From Nocardia australiensis (GTDB taxonomy: Bacteria; Actinomycetota; Actinomycetes; Mycobacteriales; Mycobacteriaceae): a stretch of DNA of 64,000 bases. Below the pieces are notes generated by a model. The model was not told where the DNA came from. It saw only the letters and a program-made list of their open reading frames with translations, and made no database searches. Positions within the stretch are counted from its first letter, which is position 1. Each line of letters begins with the position of its first letter. Position numbers and translations under genes: made by a program. The stretch lies in the NCBI RefSeq assembly GCF_020733705.1, contig NZ_JAJFZM010000001.1, positions 2,728,001 to 2,792,000 of the forward strand. The letters run 5' to 3'. Of the stretch, positions 6,931-14,791 are shown in pieces.

Positions 6931-8049
6931 GTGGAGACAACGCAGAGCGTAGGCGATCAGCCGCCGCGCGGAGCGCGTGTCGGAGTCGTTCGCGAGTCTA
7001 ACGCGGGCGAGCGGCGTGTCGCATTGGTGCCCAAGATCATCCCGAGTCTGCGCAAGCATGGCGTGGAAGTGGTGGTCGAAGCGGGTGCTGGTGGGGGTGC
7101 GCTCATTCCTGACGCGGCCTATGTCGAGGCAGGCGCGACGATCGGCGACCCGTGGTCGTCCGATGTGGTGGTGAAGGTCGCCGCGCCGAGTGACGTGGAG
7201 GTGGCGAAGATGTCGAGCGGGCAGACCCTGATCGGCTTCCTCGCCCCGCGTAATGCCGATAATCAGATCGGAGCGCTGAAATCCGCTGGGGTGCAAGCCT
7301 TTGCGGTGGAGGCGATTCCGCGAATTTCGCGTGCGCAGGTGATGGACGCGTTGTCCTCGCAGGCCAATGTCTCGGGGTATAAGGCGGTTTTGCTGGCCGC
7401 GTCGGAATCGACACGGTTCTTCCCGATGCTGACCACGGCGGCGGGCACCGTGAAGCCGGCGACTGTGCTGGTGCTCGGTGTCGGTGTCGCCGGACTGCAG
7501 GCGCTGGCCACGGCCAAGCGCCTCGGTGGCCGCACCACCGGTTATGACGTGCGGCCGGAGGTCGCCGATCAGGTGCGTTCGGTGGGTGCGCAGTGGCTGG
7601 ATCTTGGTATCGACGCCGCCGGGGAGGGTGGGTACGCGCGTGAGCTCACCGATGCGGAGAAGGCCGAGCAGCAGCAGGCCTTGGAGGACGCGATCAAGGG
7701 CTTCGACGTGGTGATCACCACCGCGCTGGTGCCGGGTCGTCCCGCACCGCGGCTGGTTACCGCCGCCGCGGTCGAGGGCATGAGGCCGGGCAGCGTGATC
7801 GTGGATCTGGCCGGTGAGACCGGTGGTAACTGCGAGCTGACCGAACCCGGTGAGACCGTGGTGAAGCACGGCGTCACGATTGCCTCGCCGCTGAATCTGC
7901 CCGCGACGATGCCCGAGCATGCCAGTGAGCTGTACTCGAAAAACATTGCCGCGTTACTGGAACTGATGCTGGTCGACGGGAAGCTCGCACCCGATTTCAA
8001 TGACCAGGTGCTCGCCGATTCCTGTGTGACACGTGAGGTGGATGCCTGA
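6931..8049 (+). CDS. pntAA: NAD(P) transhydrogenase alpha subunit, part 1 (NAD-binding domain I)
   Basis: This 372-residue soluble protein is domain I of the proton-translocating transhydrogenase, which transfers hydride from NADH to NADP+ using the proton gradient. It shows the alanine dehydrogenase/PNT N-terminal fold ('GVVRESNAGERRVALVP') and the NAD-binding Rossmann core ('VLVLGVGVAGLQALATAKRL'), with 'GYDVRPEVADQV' downstream. The alpha subunit is split into two proteins, as in many actinobacteria and Rhodospirillum. The GTG start has AAGGAAG about nine bases upstream. Its stop overlaps the ATG of pntAB by one base (TGATG), so the three genes are translated as a coupled operon. Confidence 0.96.
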   Translation: METTQSVGDQPPRGARVGVVRESNAGERRVALVPKIIPSLRKHGVEVVVEAGAGGGALIPDAAYVEAGATIGDPWSSDVVVKVAAPSDVEVAKMSSGQTLIGFLAPRNADNQIGALKSAGVQAFAVEAIPRISRAQVMDALSSQANVSGYKAVLLAASESTRFFPMLTTAAGTVKPATVLVLGVGVAGLQALATAKRLGGRTTGYDVRPEVADQVRSVGAQWLDLGIDAAGEGGYARELTDAEKAEQQQALEDAIKGFDVVITTALVPGRPAPRLVTAAAVEGMRPGSVIVDLAGETGGNCELTEPGETVVKHGVTIASPLNLPATMPEHASELYSKNIAALLELMLVDGKLAPDFNDQVLADSCVTREVDA

Positions 8050-8363
8050 TGTACACCGAACTTCTCGCGAACATCGCGATCCTGGTGCTGTCCGGGTTCG
8101 TCGGGTTCGCGGTTATCTCCAAGGTCCCCAATACTCTGCACACGCCACTGATGTCGGGCACCAACGCGATTCACGGCATCGTGGTGCTCGGTGCGCTGGT
8201 CACCCTCGGCAACGTGCAGGATCCGTCGGTGCTGACGCAGATCATTCTGTTCGTCGCGGTGGTGTTCGGAACGCTGAATGTCATCGGTGGTTTCGTGGTG
8301 ACCGACCGGATGCTGGGCATGTTCAAGGGCAAGAAGGCCGCACCGGTGAAGGCGGACAAGTGA
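8049..8363 (+). CDS. pntAB: NAD(P) transhydrogenase alpha subunit, part 2 (membrane)
   Basis: This 104-residue protein is the small membrane part of domain II. It has three predicted helices: 'ILVLSGFVGFAVI' near the start, 'IHGIVVLGALVTLG' in the middle, and 'IILFVAVVFGTLNVIGGFVV' near the end. 'VPNTLHTPLMSGTNAIHGI' is a highly conserved loop of PntA C-terminal segments. Together with PntB it forms the proton channel. The length is typical for the split form. It overlaps both neighbours by one base. Confidence 0.95.
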   Translation: MYTELLANIAILVLSGFVGFAVISKVPNTLHTPLMSGTNAIHGIVVLGALVTLGNVQDPSVLTQIILFVAVVFGTLNVIGGFVVTDRMLGMFKGKKAAPVKADK

Positions 8364-9796
8364 TGCATACCTTCGACAATGTGACCTACCTGGTCAATGG
8401 CCTCTACATCGTCGCGTTCGGCATGTTCATTTACGGCCTGATGGGCCTGACCGGGCCGAAAACCGCGGTGCGCGGCAACCTGATCGCCGCGGTCGGTATG
8501 TTCATCGCCGTGGTCGCGACCTTGATTTCGGTGCGCCACACCAGCAACTGGATCCTGATCATCGCCGGGCTCGTGGTCGGTATCGCGCTGGGCGTGCCGC
8601 CGGCGAAGTTCACCAAGATGACCGCCATGCCACAGTTGGTCGCCGCGTTCAATGGTGTCGGCGGTGGCACGGTCGCGCTGATCGCCTGGTCGGAATTCAT
8701 CAATTCCCAGGGCTTTTCGCACTTCGATGAAGAACCGACCGTGCACATCGTGGTCGGCTCGTTGTTCGCGGCGATCATCGGTTCGGTGTCGTTCTGGGGA
8801 TCGTTGGTCGCGTTCGGCAAGCTGCAGGAGATCCTGCCAGGTCGTCCGATCGGCCTGGGAAGGCTGCAGCAACCGTTGAACCTGCTGCTGCTCGTCGGCG
8901 CCATCGCGGCGGCGGTGGTGATCGGCGTCGGCGCGACGAATGACGGTGTGTCACAGGTGTGGATGATCGCGGTGCTCGTGCTGGCCGGTGTGCTCGGTCT
9001 CGCGGTCGTGCTGCCCATCGGTGGTGCGGATATGCCCGTGGTGATCTCACTGCTCAACGCGTTGACCGGTTTGTCGGCAGCGGCGGCTGGTTTGGCGTTG
9101 AACAACACCGCGATGATCGTGGCGGGCATGATCGTCGGAGCGTCCGGCACCATCCTCACCAACCTCATGGCCAAAGCGATGAACCGGTCCATCCCGGCGA
9201 TCGTGGCCGGTGGATTCGGTGGCGGTGGCACGGCGCCCGGCGCGGGTGGTGACGGCGAGGCCAAGCAGGCCAAGGCGACCAGCGCGGCGGACGCGGCGAT
9301 CCAGATGGCCTACGCCAACCAGGTCATCGTGGTGCCCGGCTACGGCATGGCCGTCGCTCAGGCCCAGCACGCGGTCAAGGAAATGGCCGCCCTGCTGGAA
9401 GCAAAGGGCGTCGAGGTCAAATACGCCATTCACCCGGTCGCCGGTCGCATGCCCGGTCACATGAATGTGCTGCTGGCCGAGGCCGAGGTCTCCTACGACG
9501 CGCTCAAGGAAATGGACGACATCAACGGCGAATTCAGCCGCACCGATGTGGCCCTGGTGATCGGCGCCAACGACGTCACCAACCCTGCCGCCCGCGAGGA
9601 CGCCAGCAGCCCGATCTACGGTATGCCCGTCCTCAACGTTGACCAGGCCAAGAGCGTCATCGTCTTGAAACGCTCCATGAACAGCGGCTTCGCCGGTATC
9701 GATAACCCACTGTTCTACGCCGACCACACCTCCATGCTCTTCGGTGATGCCAAGAAGTCCGTCGGCGCGGTCACCGAAGAACTGAAAGCGCTGTAA
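8363..9796 (+). CDS. pntB: NAD(P) transhydrogenase beta subunit
   Basis: This 477-residue protein carries about nine membrane helices (residues 1-280) and the cytoplasmic NADP-binding domain III (about 300-477). Domain III is marked by 'VPGYGMAVAQAQHAV', 'HPVAGRMPGHMNVLLAEA' and 'ALVIGANDVTNPAA', the NADP-site blocks of the family. A Gly/Ala-rich linker, 'GGFGGGGTAPGAGG', joins the two parts. The ATG at 8363 overlaps the pntAB stop. With PntAA and PntAB it completes a transhydrogenase that supplies NADPH at the membrane. A terminator follows at 9886. Confidence 0.96.
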   Translation: MHTFDNVTYLVNGLYIVAFGMFIYGLMGLTGPKTAVRGNLIAAVGMFIAVVATLISVRHTSNWILIIAGLVVGIALGVPPAKFTKMTAMPQLVAAFNGVGGGTVALIAWSEFINSQGFSHFDEEPTVHIVVGSLFAAIIGSVSFWGSLVAFGKLQEILPGRPIGLGRLQQPLNLLLLVGAIAAAVVIGVGATNDGVSQVWMIAVLVLAGVLGLAVVLPIGGADMPVVISLLNALTGLSAAAAGLALNNTAMIVAGMIVGASGTILTNLMAKAMNRSIPAIVAGGFGGGGTAPGAGGDGEAKQAKATSAADAAIQMAYANQVIVVPGYGMAVAQAQHAVKEMAALLEAKGVEVKYAIHPVAGRMPGHMNVLLAEAEVSYDALKEMDDINGEFSRTDVALVIGANDVTNPAAREDASSPIYGMPVLNVDQAKSVIVLKRSMNSGFAGIDNPLFYADHTSMLFGDAKKSVGAVTEELKAL

Positions 9797-9885
9797 CAAG
9801 CGAGAACGGCCGGTGCGCGGTAGCGTTCGAGCCGCTCACAATCCCCCGGCGCACGAGCTCTCTCAGGCCCGCACCGGGGTTGCCG

Positions 9886-9915
9886 AAGCCCGCTTCCGTT
9901 CGTGGAAGCGGGCTT
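9886..9915. terminator. Terminator hairpin after pntB
   Basis: Arms 9886-9897 and 9904-9915 (AAGCCCGCTTCC / GGAAGCGGGCTT) form a perfect 12-bp stem with a 6-base loop. Only a short T run follows, so it is of the U-poor type common in actinobacteria. Confidence 0.8.
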
Positions 9916-10039
9916 TCGGCGGGCAAAGCGCCTGCGCGACGCGATCGGCGACAGCTTCACCATGGACTTCACCACGCTGGCGGTAAACGCAGCGCGAACC
10001 AGCACCGATCTGAGCGGGTGGATGGTGGAGGACGAGTAA
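9902..10039 (+). pseudogene. Possible gene remnant, 45-codon frame
   Basis: From GTG 9902 the frame reads through 'KRLRDAIGDSFTMDF' and 'LSGWMVEDE' to TAA at 10037. Almost all third codon positions are G or C, which is typical of real genes here and is not expected for an intergenic stretch. The start overlaps the terminator hairpin and there is no ribosome binding site, so I read it as the 3' end of a lost gene. I do not recognise the family. Confidence 0.3.
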
Positions 10040-10058
10040 GTCCGAAGCCTGGTCAGCT

Positions 10059-10298
10059 CTAGCGGATGTGGTGTTCGCGCGACTCGATCGCTTCCTTCGC
10101 TTCTCGCAGGCCGGCGGTGGGGTCCAGTTCGCGATAGAGCTTGATCGCCTGAATCTTCTTGCCCTGCTGGATGAGTTCGTCGATTTCGGCGTGTCCGAAG
10201 GTCGCGCTCGGGTCGGTAATGCCGAGGTGTTTGATGACCAGGTCGAGCTTGCGCTCGAGGCGTTCGATCTTGCGCTCGAGTCTGTTGTTATCAAACAT
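10059..10298 (-). CDS. Ribosomal L7/L12 C-terminal-like small protein
   Basis: This 79-residue protein starts with a charged coiled-coil-like segment ('RLERKIERLERKLDLVIK') followed by 'IDELIQQGKKIQAIKLYREL' and 'GLREAKEAIE'. The second half matches the helix-helix-strand motif of the ribosomal stalk protein L7/L12 C-terminal domain. Such short L7/L12-like proteins are widespread in actinobacteria and are not the ribosomal protein itself. Their role is unknown; binding to translation factors is only a guess. ATG 10298 was chosen over the ATG at 10328 because it begins the conserved part. Confidence 0.75.
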   Translation of the reverse strand: MFDNNRLERKIERLERKLDLVIKHLGITDPSATFGHAEIDELIQQGKKIQAIKLYRELDPTAGLREAKEAIESREHHIR

Positions 10299-10358
10299 CT
10301 GTCGAACATACCGATAGTTTCGGGGCACCGCGGTGTCCCGCGCGGATGCCGCCGGTGC

Positions 10359-11543
10359 TCAGCGCTGTTGCGGGGCAACCACACTGGCGTAGCGGCTGCA
10401 CAACAGCACCGCGACAAGCGGAACGCTCATGGCCGCGGTGAGCGGGATGACGGCGGTGAGCCAGCCGATCACGGCGGGGCCGGCGAGCAATCCGAGGTAG
10501 CCGAGCCCGACGACTCGGGACATATCTGTCGCGGGCCGGTCGGAGCCGAGATTGCCTGCGGCGGTGAATATTTGCGGGATGCCACCGGAAAGGCCGAGCC
10601 CGGCCAATGCCCAGCCGAGCAGGCTCAGCGGTAACCAGCCGGACACGATGATCAGCCCGATCCCAAGCGCCGCCATCGCGTTGCCGTAGCGGACCACCGC
10701 GACGCGCCCGACCGCACCGCTGAGCCGATCGGCCGCGAACCGGCCCGCGGTCATGGTGACGGAGAAGGCGCTGAACGCCAGCGCCGCGGTGGCCTCGGCG
10801 ACACCGAGGTGCTCACGCATCTGTAGCGTGCTCCAGTCATTGGCGACGCCCTCGGCGAGCAGCATGGCGAAGGCGATAGCAGCCAGCGCCAGCACTTTTC
10901 GATTCCGCTTCGAACGCGCGGGTGTCACGGCGGACACCGCCGATTCGTCGGGCACTTCCGAATCGGAGCGGGCGTCGCGCAATAGCCGTGGCACCACGAC
11001 AAACGTGACGACGAGTCCCACGATCGACGCCAGCGTCAACGTCAATCGAACGTCCCAGCCGGCCCGCAATGTCGCCGCGCCGATCAGCGAGCCGAGTAGA
11101 CCGCCACCGGAGAACAGGGCGTGGAACGCTCCCATGATCGGGCGTCGATAGGCCCGTTCGACATGTACCGCTTGGGTATTCATCGAAACGTCCAACGCGC
11201 CGTTGCCGAAGCCGAAGCAGGCCAACGCGACCGCGAGCGTGATCGCGCCGGTGGCCAGGCCCGGCCCGAGCACGGCGAGCGAGACGATGCCGGCCGCCGC
11301 GCCGACCAGCGTCCGACTGCCGAGCCGATCGGCGAGCGGTCCCGCGATCCGCATACCGATAATGCCCGCACCGGCCATCAGCAGAATGAACATGCCGAGT
11401 GTGGATTTCGAGACGCCGGTGCGGTCGGTGATGGCCGGGATGTGCACCACCCACATGGACAGCAGGAATCCGTTCAGGGCGAAGACGACGAACACCGCAG
11501 CGCGGGCGACGCGGACCTTGGGGGCGACCGTCGAGATTGTCAC
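10359..11543 (-). CDS. MFS transporter
   Basis: This 394-residue protein has about twelve membrane helices in two bundles, separated by a charged cytoplasmic loop near residues 190-215 ('RDARSDSEVPDE', 'RSKRNRK'). 'AGPLADRLGSRTLVG' between helices 2 and 3 is the signature loop of the major facilitator superfamily. Small-molecule export or sugar transport are both possible and the substrate cannot be assigned. The GTG start has a TACCGT box six bases upstream, consistent with a leaderless transcript. The divergent AraC-type gene 228 bases away is a candidate regulator. Confidence 0.88.
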   Translation of the reverse strand: MTISTVAPKVRVARAAVFVVFALNGFLLSMWVVHIPAITDRTGVSKSTLGMFILLMAGAGIIGMRIAGPLADRLGSRTLVGAAAGIVSLAVLGPGLATGAITLAVALACFGFGNGALDVSMNTQAVHVERAYRRPIMGAFHALFSGGGLLGSLIGAATLRAGWDVRLTLTLASIVGLVVTFVVVPRLLRDARSDSEVPDESAVSAVTPARSKRNRKVLALAAIAFAMLLAEGVANDWSTLQMREHLGVAEATAALAFSAFSVTMTAGRFAADRLSGAVGRVAVVRYGNAMAALGIGLIIVSGWLPLSLLGWALAGLGLSGGIPQIFTAAGNLGSDRPATDMSRVVGLGYLGLLAGPAVIGWLTAVIPLTAAMSVPLVAVLLCSRYASVVAPQQR

Positions 11544-11549
11544 CGTTCG

Positions 11550-11555
11550 ACGGTA
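11550..11555 (-). promoter_or_regulatory. Predicted -10 box of leaderless promoter (MFS gene)
   Basis: TACCGT on the minus strand is followed by six bases and the GTG start at 11543. Confidence 0.45.
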
Positions 11556-11759
11556 CCGACGATCGTTGCCGGACGCGTCGGTCCGCGTATTTTCATCACC
11601 CGTCGATGTGCCACCCGCCGGTGGCGGCGCTCTCGCGTGCGGATATTCTGCGAAATCCTTTGGCTCGCAGCCGAGTGTGCGCCGGACCCCGTCGGCGGTC
11701 TCGGAGTTCCAGGCTGAGACGGAACATGGTTCAGCGTCTCACCGGCATGTGCATTCGTC

Positions 11760-11765
11760 TAGTGT
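11760..11765 (+). promoter_or_regulatory. Predicted -10 box of leaderless promoter (AraC gene)
   Basis: TAGTGT is followed by six bases and the GTG at 11772. This supports that start rather than the GTG two codons later. Confidence 0.45.
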
Positions 11766-11771
11766 CGTGGA

Positions 11772-12719
11772 GTGGATGTGCTCGCCAGTCTGCTTGAAGG
11801 TCCACGCGCCCGTGGTGCGTTCGTAATGTGCTCGCTGCTGGATCCGCCGTGGTCGCTGCGCATCCAGGACGAGGCCGCGCTCACGGTGGTGTCGATGATC
11901 CGCGGTACCGGCTGGATCATCGCCGAGCCGGGCGCGCGGGCGGCAGCGCCACGGCGGCTGAACACGGGTGACCTCGCCATCGTGCGCGGACCCGATCCGT
12001 ACATCGTCGCCGACGAACCCGGTACCGAACCGCGGATCATCATCGATCCCGGCAATGTGACGAAGACTCCGGACGGTGAAATCCTCTGTGAGACACTCGA
12101 TCTCGGCGTGCGTCAATGGGGCACCGATCCGAACGGCGCGACCATGATGGTTACCGGCACCTACGAAGGCGTCGGTGCGGTCAGCCAGCGGCTTTTACGT
12201 GCGCTGCCACCGGTCGCCGTGCTGGCGCGCGGTGATCTCGACACTCGGTTGCTCGACCTGCTCGTTGACGAGGCCACGAAAGACGAGCCAGCGCAGAGCG
12301 CGGTGCTCGACCGGCTACTGGACTTGCTACTCATCACGGCGTTGCGCGCCTGGTTTGCCCGCGATGACGCGCCCGCTTGGTATCACGCCTACCGCGATCC
12401 GCTGGTCGGCAAGGCGCTGCGCCTGCTGCAGCACAACCCGGCGCACGGCTGGACGGTGGCGAGCCTGGGCGCGGCGGTCGGAGTGTCCAGGGCGGCGCTG
12501 GCCCGCCGGTTCACCGATCTGGTCGGGGAGTCGCCGATGGCCTTCCTTACCGAATGGCGGCTCGCACTGGCCGCCGATCTGCTCGCCGAGTCCGACGCGA
12601 CCGTGGAATCCATTGCGCGGCAGGTCGGTTATGGGAGCGCCTTCGCGCTGAGTACCGCGTTCAAACGGCACTTCGGGGTCAGCCCGCGCGACCACCGCCA
12701 CGGCGTCACCCCCCGCTGA
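11772..12719 (+). CDS. AraC-family transcriptional regulator with cupin-type sensor
   Basis: This 315-residue protein has an N-terminal cupin-type ligand domain (about 1-170, with 'LRIQDEAALTVVSMIRG' and 'RRLNTGDLAIVRG'). A C-terminal AraC DNA-binding domain (about 215-310) follows. Its two helix-turn-helix units are visible as 'WTVASLGAAVGVSRAALARR' and 'VESIARQVGYGSAFALSTAF', followed by 'KRHFGVSPRDHR'. This arrangement is typical of AraC regulators with a cupin_6 domain. The divergent MFS gene is the likely target, by position only. The thioesterase gene follows after 15 bases but has its own promoter-like box. Confidence 0.9.
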   Translation: MDVLASLLEGPRARGAFVMCSLLDPPWSLRIQDEAALTVVSMIRGTGWIIAEPGARAAAPRRLNTGDLAIVRGPDPYIVADEPGTEPRIIIDPGNVTKTPDGEILCETLDLGVRQWGTDPNGATMMVTGTYEGVGAVSQRLLRALPPVAVLARGDLDTRLLDLLVDEATKDEPAQSAVLDRLLDLLLITALRAWFARDDAPAWYHAYRDPLVGKALRLLQHNPAHGWTVASLGAAVGVSRAALARRFTDLVGESPMAFLTEWRLALAADLLAESDATVESIARQVGYGSAFALSTAFKRHFGVSPRDHRHGVTPR

Positions 12720-12721
12720 GC

Positions 12722-12727
12722 TATCGT
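12722..12727 (+). promoter_or_regulatory. Predicted -10 box of leaderless promoter (thioesterase)
   Basis: TATCGT is followed by seven bases and the GTG start at 12735. The box overlaps the gap just after the AraC-gene stop. Confidence 0.45.
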
Positions 12728-12734
12728 CGGCCGG

Positions 12735-13157
12735 GTGACGCAGCAGTATCCAGTGCTCTGGCCGGTACCGACGCGGTGGGCCGATAACGACCACTACGGC
12801 CACGTGAACAACGTGACGTACTACTCGTACTTCGACACCGCCGTCAACGCGTGGCTGATGCGGGCCACCGGCACCGACATCCGGGAACTGCCCGCACTCG
12901 GCGTGGTCGCCCAGACCTCCTGCCAGTATCTCGGCTCGCTGAGCTTCCCCGACCAACTCCAGGTCGGCCTGCGCGTCTCCCGCCTCGGCCGCTCCAGCAT
13001 CACTTATGACCTGGCGATCTTCCGTGAAGACGGCACCACCCTCGAGCTGGCCGCCACCGGCACCTTCGTCCACGTCTACGTCGACACCGAAACCCGCGAA
13101 CCCATCGAGATCCCCGAGATCATCCGCACCGCCGCCGCCACACTGATCACGGACTGA
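12735..13157 (+). CDS. Acyl-CoA thioesterase (4HBT-type hotdog fold)
   Basis: This 140-residue protein has the single hotdog domain of the 4-hydroxybenzoyl-CoA thioesterase group, which hydrolyses acyl-CoA thioesters. The active-site segment 'RWADNDHYGHVNN' (residues 14-26) contains the conserved Asp residues and the HVNN end of the central helix. 'TSCQYLGSLSFPDQLQVGL' and 'ATGTFVHVYVD' give the later strands. The length is normal. The substrate is unknown. The GTG start is supported by the TATCGT box seven bases upstream. Confidence 0.9.
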   Translation: MTQQYPVLWPVPTRWADNDHYGHVNNVTYYSYFDTAVNAWLMRATGTDIRELPALGVVAQTSCQYLGSLSFPDQLQVGLRVSRLGRSSITYDLAIFREDGTTLELAATGTFVHVYVDTETREPIEIPEIIRTAAATLITD

Positions 13158-13257
13158 CGCAGCTCGAGGTAGATGTAGCCAGCCAGGGCCAGACGATCGA
13201 CGAGGCGCCGAGCGATCCGTGAGAGGCGGTTGCGTTGCTCCATCCGGGTGGCCGTGG

Positions 13258-14061
13258 CTAGTTTCGCAGGGCAGCCTGGAAACGGCGCATGCCGTTGAGC
13301 CAGCGGTCGTAGTCGCCGCTCTTGTGACGGTACATTTCGAGGACCTCCGGGTGCGGCAGGATCAGGAAGTGTTCGGCGGACACGCCTTCGATGACGATGT
13401 CGGCGACCTGTTCTGGGGCGAGGACCGCGCCCGCGGTGGTGACGGCTTTGATTGCCAGTTCGGCGGCGGCGGTCTCCTCGGGGATTATGCCGCCGCGAAG
13501 CAGTTGCGTGTCGACGCCCATCGGGCATACGCAGCTGACGCGAATTCCTTTGTCTCCGTAGGTGACCGACAGCCACTCGGCAAAGCCGACGGCGGCATGT
13601 TTGGTGACCGAGTAGGGGGCGGAGCCGATCTGGGTGAGCAGCCCGGCGGCCGACGCGGTGGTGATGAAGTAGCCGCTGCCACGCTCGAGCCAGCTCGGCA
13701 CGAGGAGCCGGGCGGCGCGTACGTGGGCGAGGACATTGACCTCCAGCGCGGCCGACCATTGTGCCTCGGTGCTGTCGAGCCCGGGGCCACCCCCGATCCC
13801 CGCATTGGCGAAATACAGGTCGACCGGACCGAATTCGGCCTCGGCGCGATCGATGAGCCCTTGAATCACCTTCTCGTCCACGACATCGCCGCCGATCCCT
13901 ATGGCGTCAGCGCCGAGGGAATCGGCAACCGCGGCAACGGCATTCGAATCGAGGTCGGCGAGGACCACTCGCGCTCCGCCGGTGACGAGCCGTCGCGCGA
14001 GCGCCGCCCCGATCCCCGCTCCGGCCCCAGTGACGATCGCAACCTTGCCCGAAATCTCCAT
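13258..14061 (-). CDS. SDR family NAD(P)-dependent oxidoreductase
   Basis: This 267-residue protein is a classical short-chain dehydrogenase/reductase. It has the cofactor motif 'TGAGAGIG' (residues 11-18) and 'NAG' at 86-88. The catalytic set is Ser137, Tyr150 and Lys154 ('APYSVTK'). Asp36 after the second strand ('LADLDSN') favours NAD(H) over NADP(H). The C-terminus is longer than the minimal SDR and ends in a basic helix. The substrate cannot be assigned. A TAGGGT box lies six bases before the ATG. It points away from the Lrp regulator's promoter region and is not part of the bkd operon. Confidence 0.9.
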   Translation of the reverse strand: MEISGKVAIVTGAGAGIGAALARRLVTGGARVVLADLDSNAVAAVADSLGADAIGIGGDVVDEKVIQGLIDRAEAEFGPVDLYFANAGIGGGPGLDSTEAQWSAALEVNVLAHVRAARLLVPSWLERGSGYFITTASAAGLLTQIGSAPYSVTKHAAVGFAEWLSVTYGDKGIRVSCVCPMGVDTQLLRGGIIPEETAAAELAIKAVTTAGAVLAPEQVADIVIEGVSAEHFLILPHPEVLEMYRHKSGDYDRWLNGMRRFQAALRN

Positions 14062-14067
14062 GTCCGC

Positions 14068-14073
14068 ACCCTA
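14068..14073 (-). promoter_or_regulatory. Predicted -10 box of leaderless promoter (SDR)
   Basis: TAGGGT on the minus strand is followed by six bases and the ATG at 14061. Confidence 0.45.
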
Positions 14074-14150
14074 ATGGGCGCTGTCGGAAATGGATGTTGC
14101 CGGACGTCATCCGGTCAGTGTGAACGTGTGCCGGAATCCGGCGGCCTACT

Positions 14151-14645
14151 CTAGTTCGATCGAGACAGTCGGTCGAGCAGTGGCGCGGTGCGCGGGCCGA
14201 CCAGTTGGCGCATGACCAGCGCCATATTGGTGCGTTCCACACCGGGAATCTTCAGGATCTGCCCGGCGATTCGGTACAGGTCATCGGCGTCCCTGGCGAC
14301 TACCCGGACCGTCAGATCGGTCGAGCCGGTCATACCGCACACCTCGGTCACCTCGGGCACCTCGGCGAGTTCGTCGACCGCCGAATCGAGTTGATGCTGG
14401 TCGACGACGACGGCGACGAACGCCGACAGGGGGTAGCCCAACGCGCGGGGTTCGACTCGCCTCTCGAACCCGCCGAGCGCCCCGTTCGCCTCCCAGCGCG
14501 ACAGCCGAGCCTGCACGGTATTGCGCGACAGGCCGAGCCGGGCGGCCAGCTCTACGCCGGTCGCGCGCGGGTTGGTGGCCAGTTCCAGCAACAATCGCGC
14601 GTCGGTGCTGTCCAAGCTGGCATCGACGGGTTCTCCACTAGACAT
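14151..14645 (-). CDS. Lrp/AsnC family transcriptional regulator (probable bkd regulator)
   Basis: This 164-residue protein has an N-terminal winged HTH ('LELATNPRATGVELAARLGL' then 'SRNTVQARLSRWEANG') and a C-terminal ligand-sensing RAM domain ('TEVCGMTGSTDLTVRVVA'). This is the Lrp/AsnC layout. ATG 14645 fits the family length; the longer frame from 14711 would run through the promoter. CATACT seven bases before the ATG supports this start. It is divergent from the branched-chain 2-oxo acid dehydrogenase operon. Lrp-type regulators that sense branched-chain amino acids are known beside such operons, so control of bkdABC is a reasonable inference. Confidence 0.9.
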   Translation of the reverse strand: MSSGEPVDASLDSTDARLLLELATNPRATGVELAARLGLSRNTVQARLSRWEANGALGGFERRVEPRALGYPLSAFVAVVVDQHQLDSAVDELAEVPEVTEVCGMTGSTDLTVRVVARDADDLYRIAGQILKIPGVERTNMALVMRQLVGPRTAPLLDRLSRSN

Positions 14646-14672
14646 ACAACGCAGTATGGCATCGAGTGGCTC

Positions 14673-14686
14673 TGCCCAATTGGGCA
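14673..14686. promoter_or_regulatory. Palindrome in the Lrp / bkdA intergenic region
   Basis: TGCCCAATTGGGCA is a perfect 14-bp palindrome between the two divergent genes. TGCGCA occurs twice nearby, at 14705-14710 and 14713-14718. The palindrome is a good candidate binding site for the Lrp-type regulator. Confidence 0.5.
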
Positions 14687-14791
14687 TTCTGCTCATTCTC
14701 ATATTGCGCACTTGCGCAGTCAGCTTTCAGGTGGATGCTGAGTGATGTAGGACACATGCGCCCGGCGTCGCAGCTGAGGAGGCGATCACCG

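Noticed and set aside
6820..7920. 366-codon minus-strand frame opposite pntAA
   Set aside because: Antisense to a clear transhydrogenase subunit, His/Arg-rich composition typical of shadow frames.
13076..13243. 55-codon minus-strand frame from ATG 13243 after the SDR gene
   Set aside because: It begins like a protein ('MEQRNRLSRIARRLVDRLAL'), but more than half overlaps the thioesterase gene antisense, and no ribosome binding site or homologous family is recognised.
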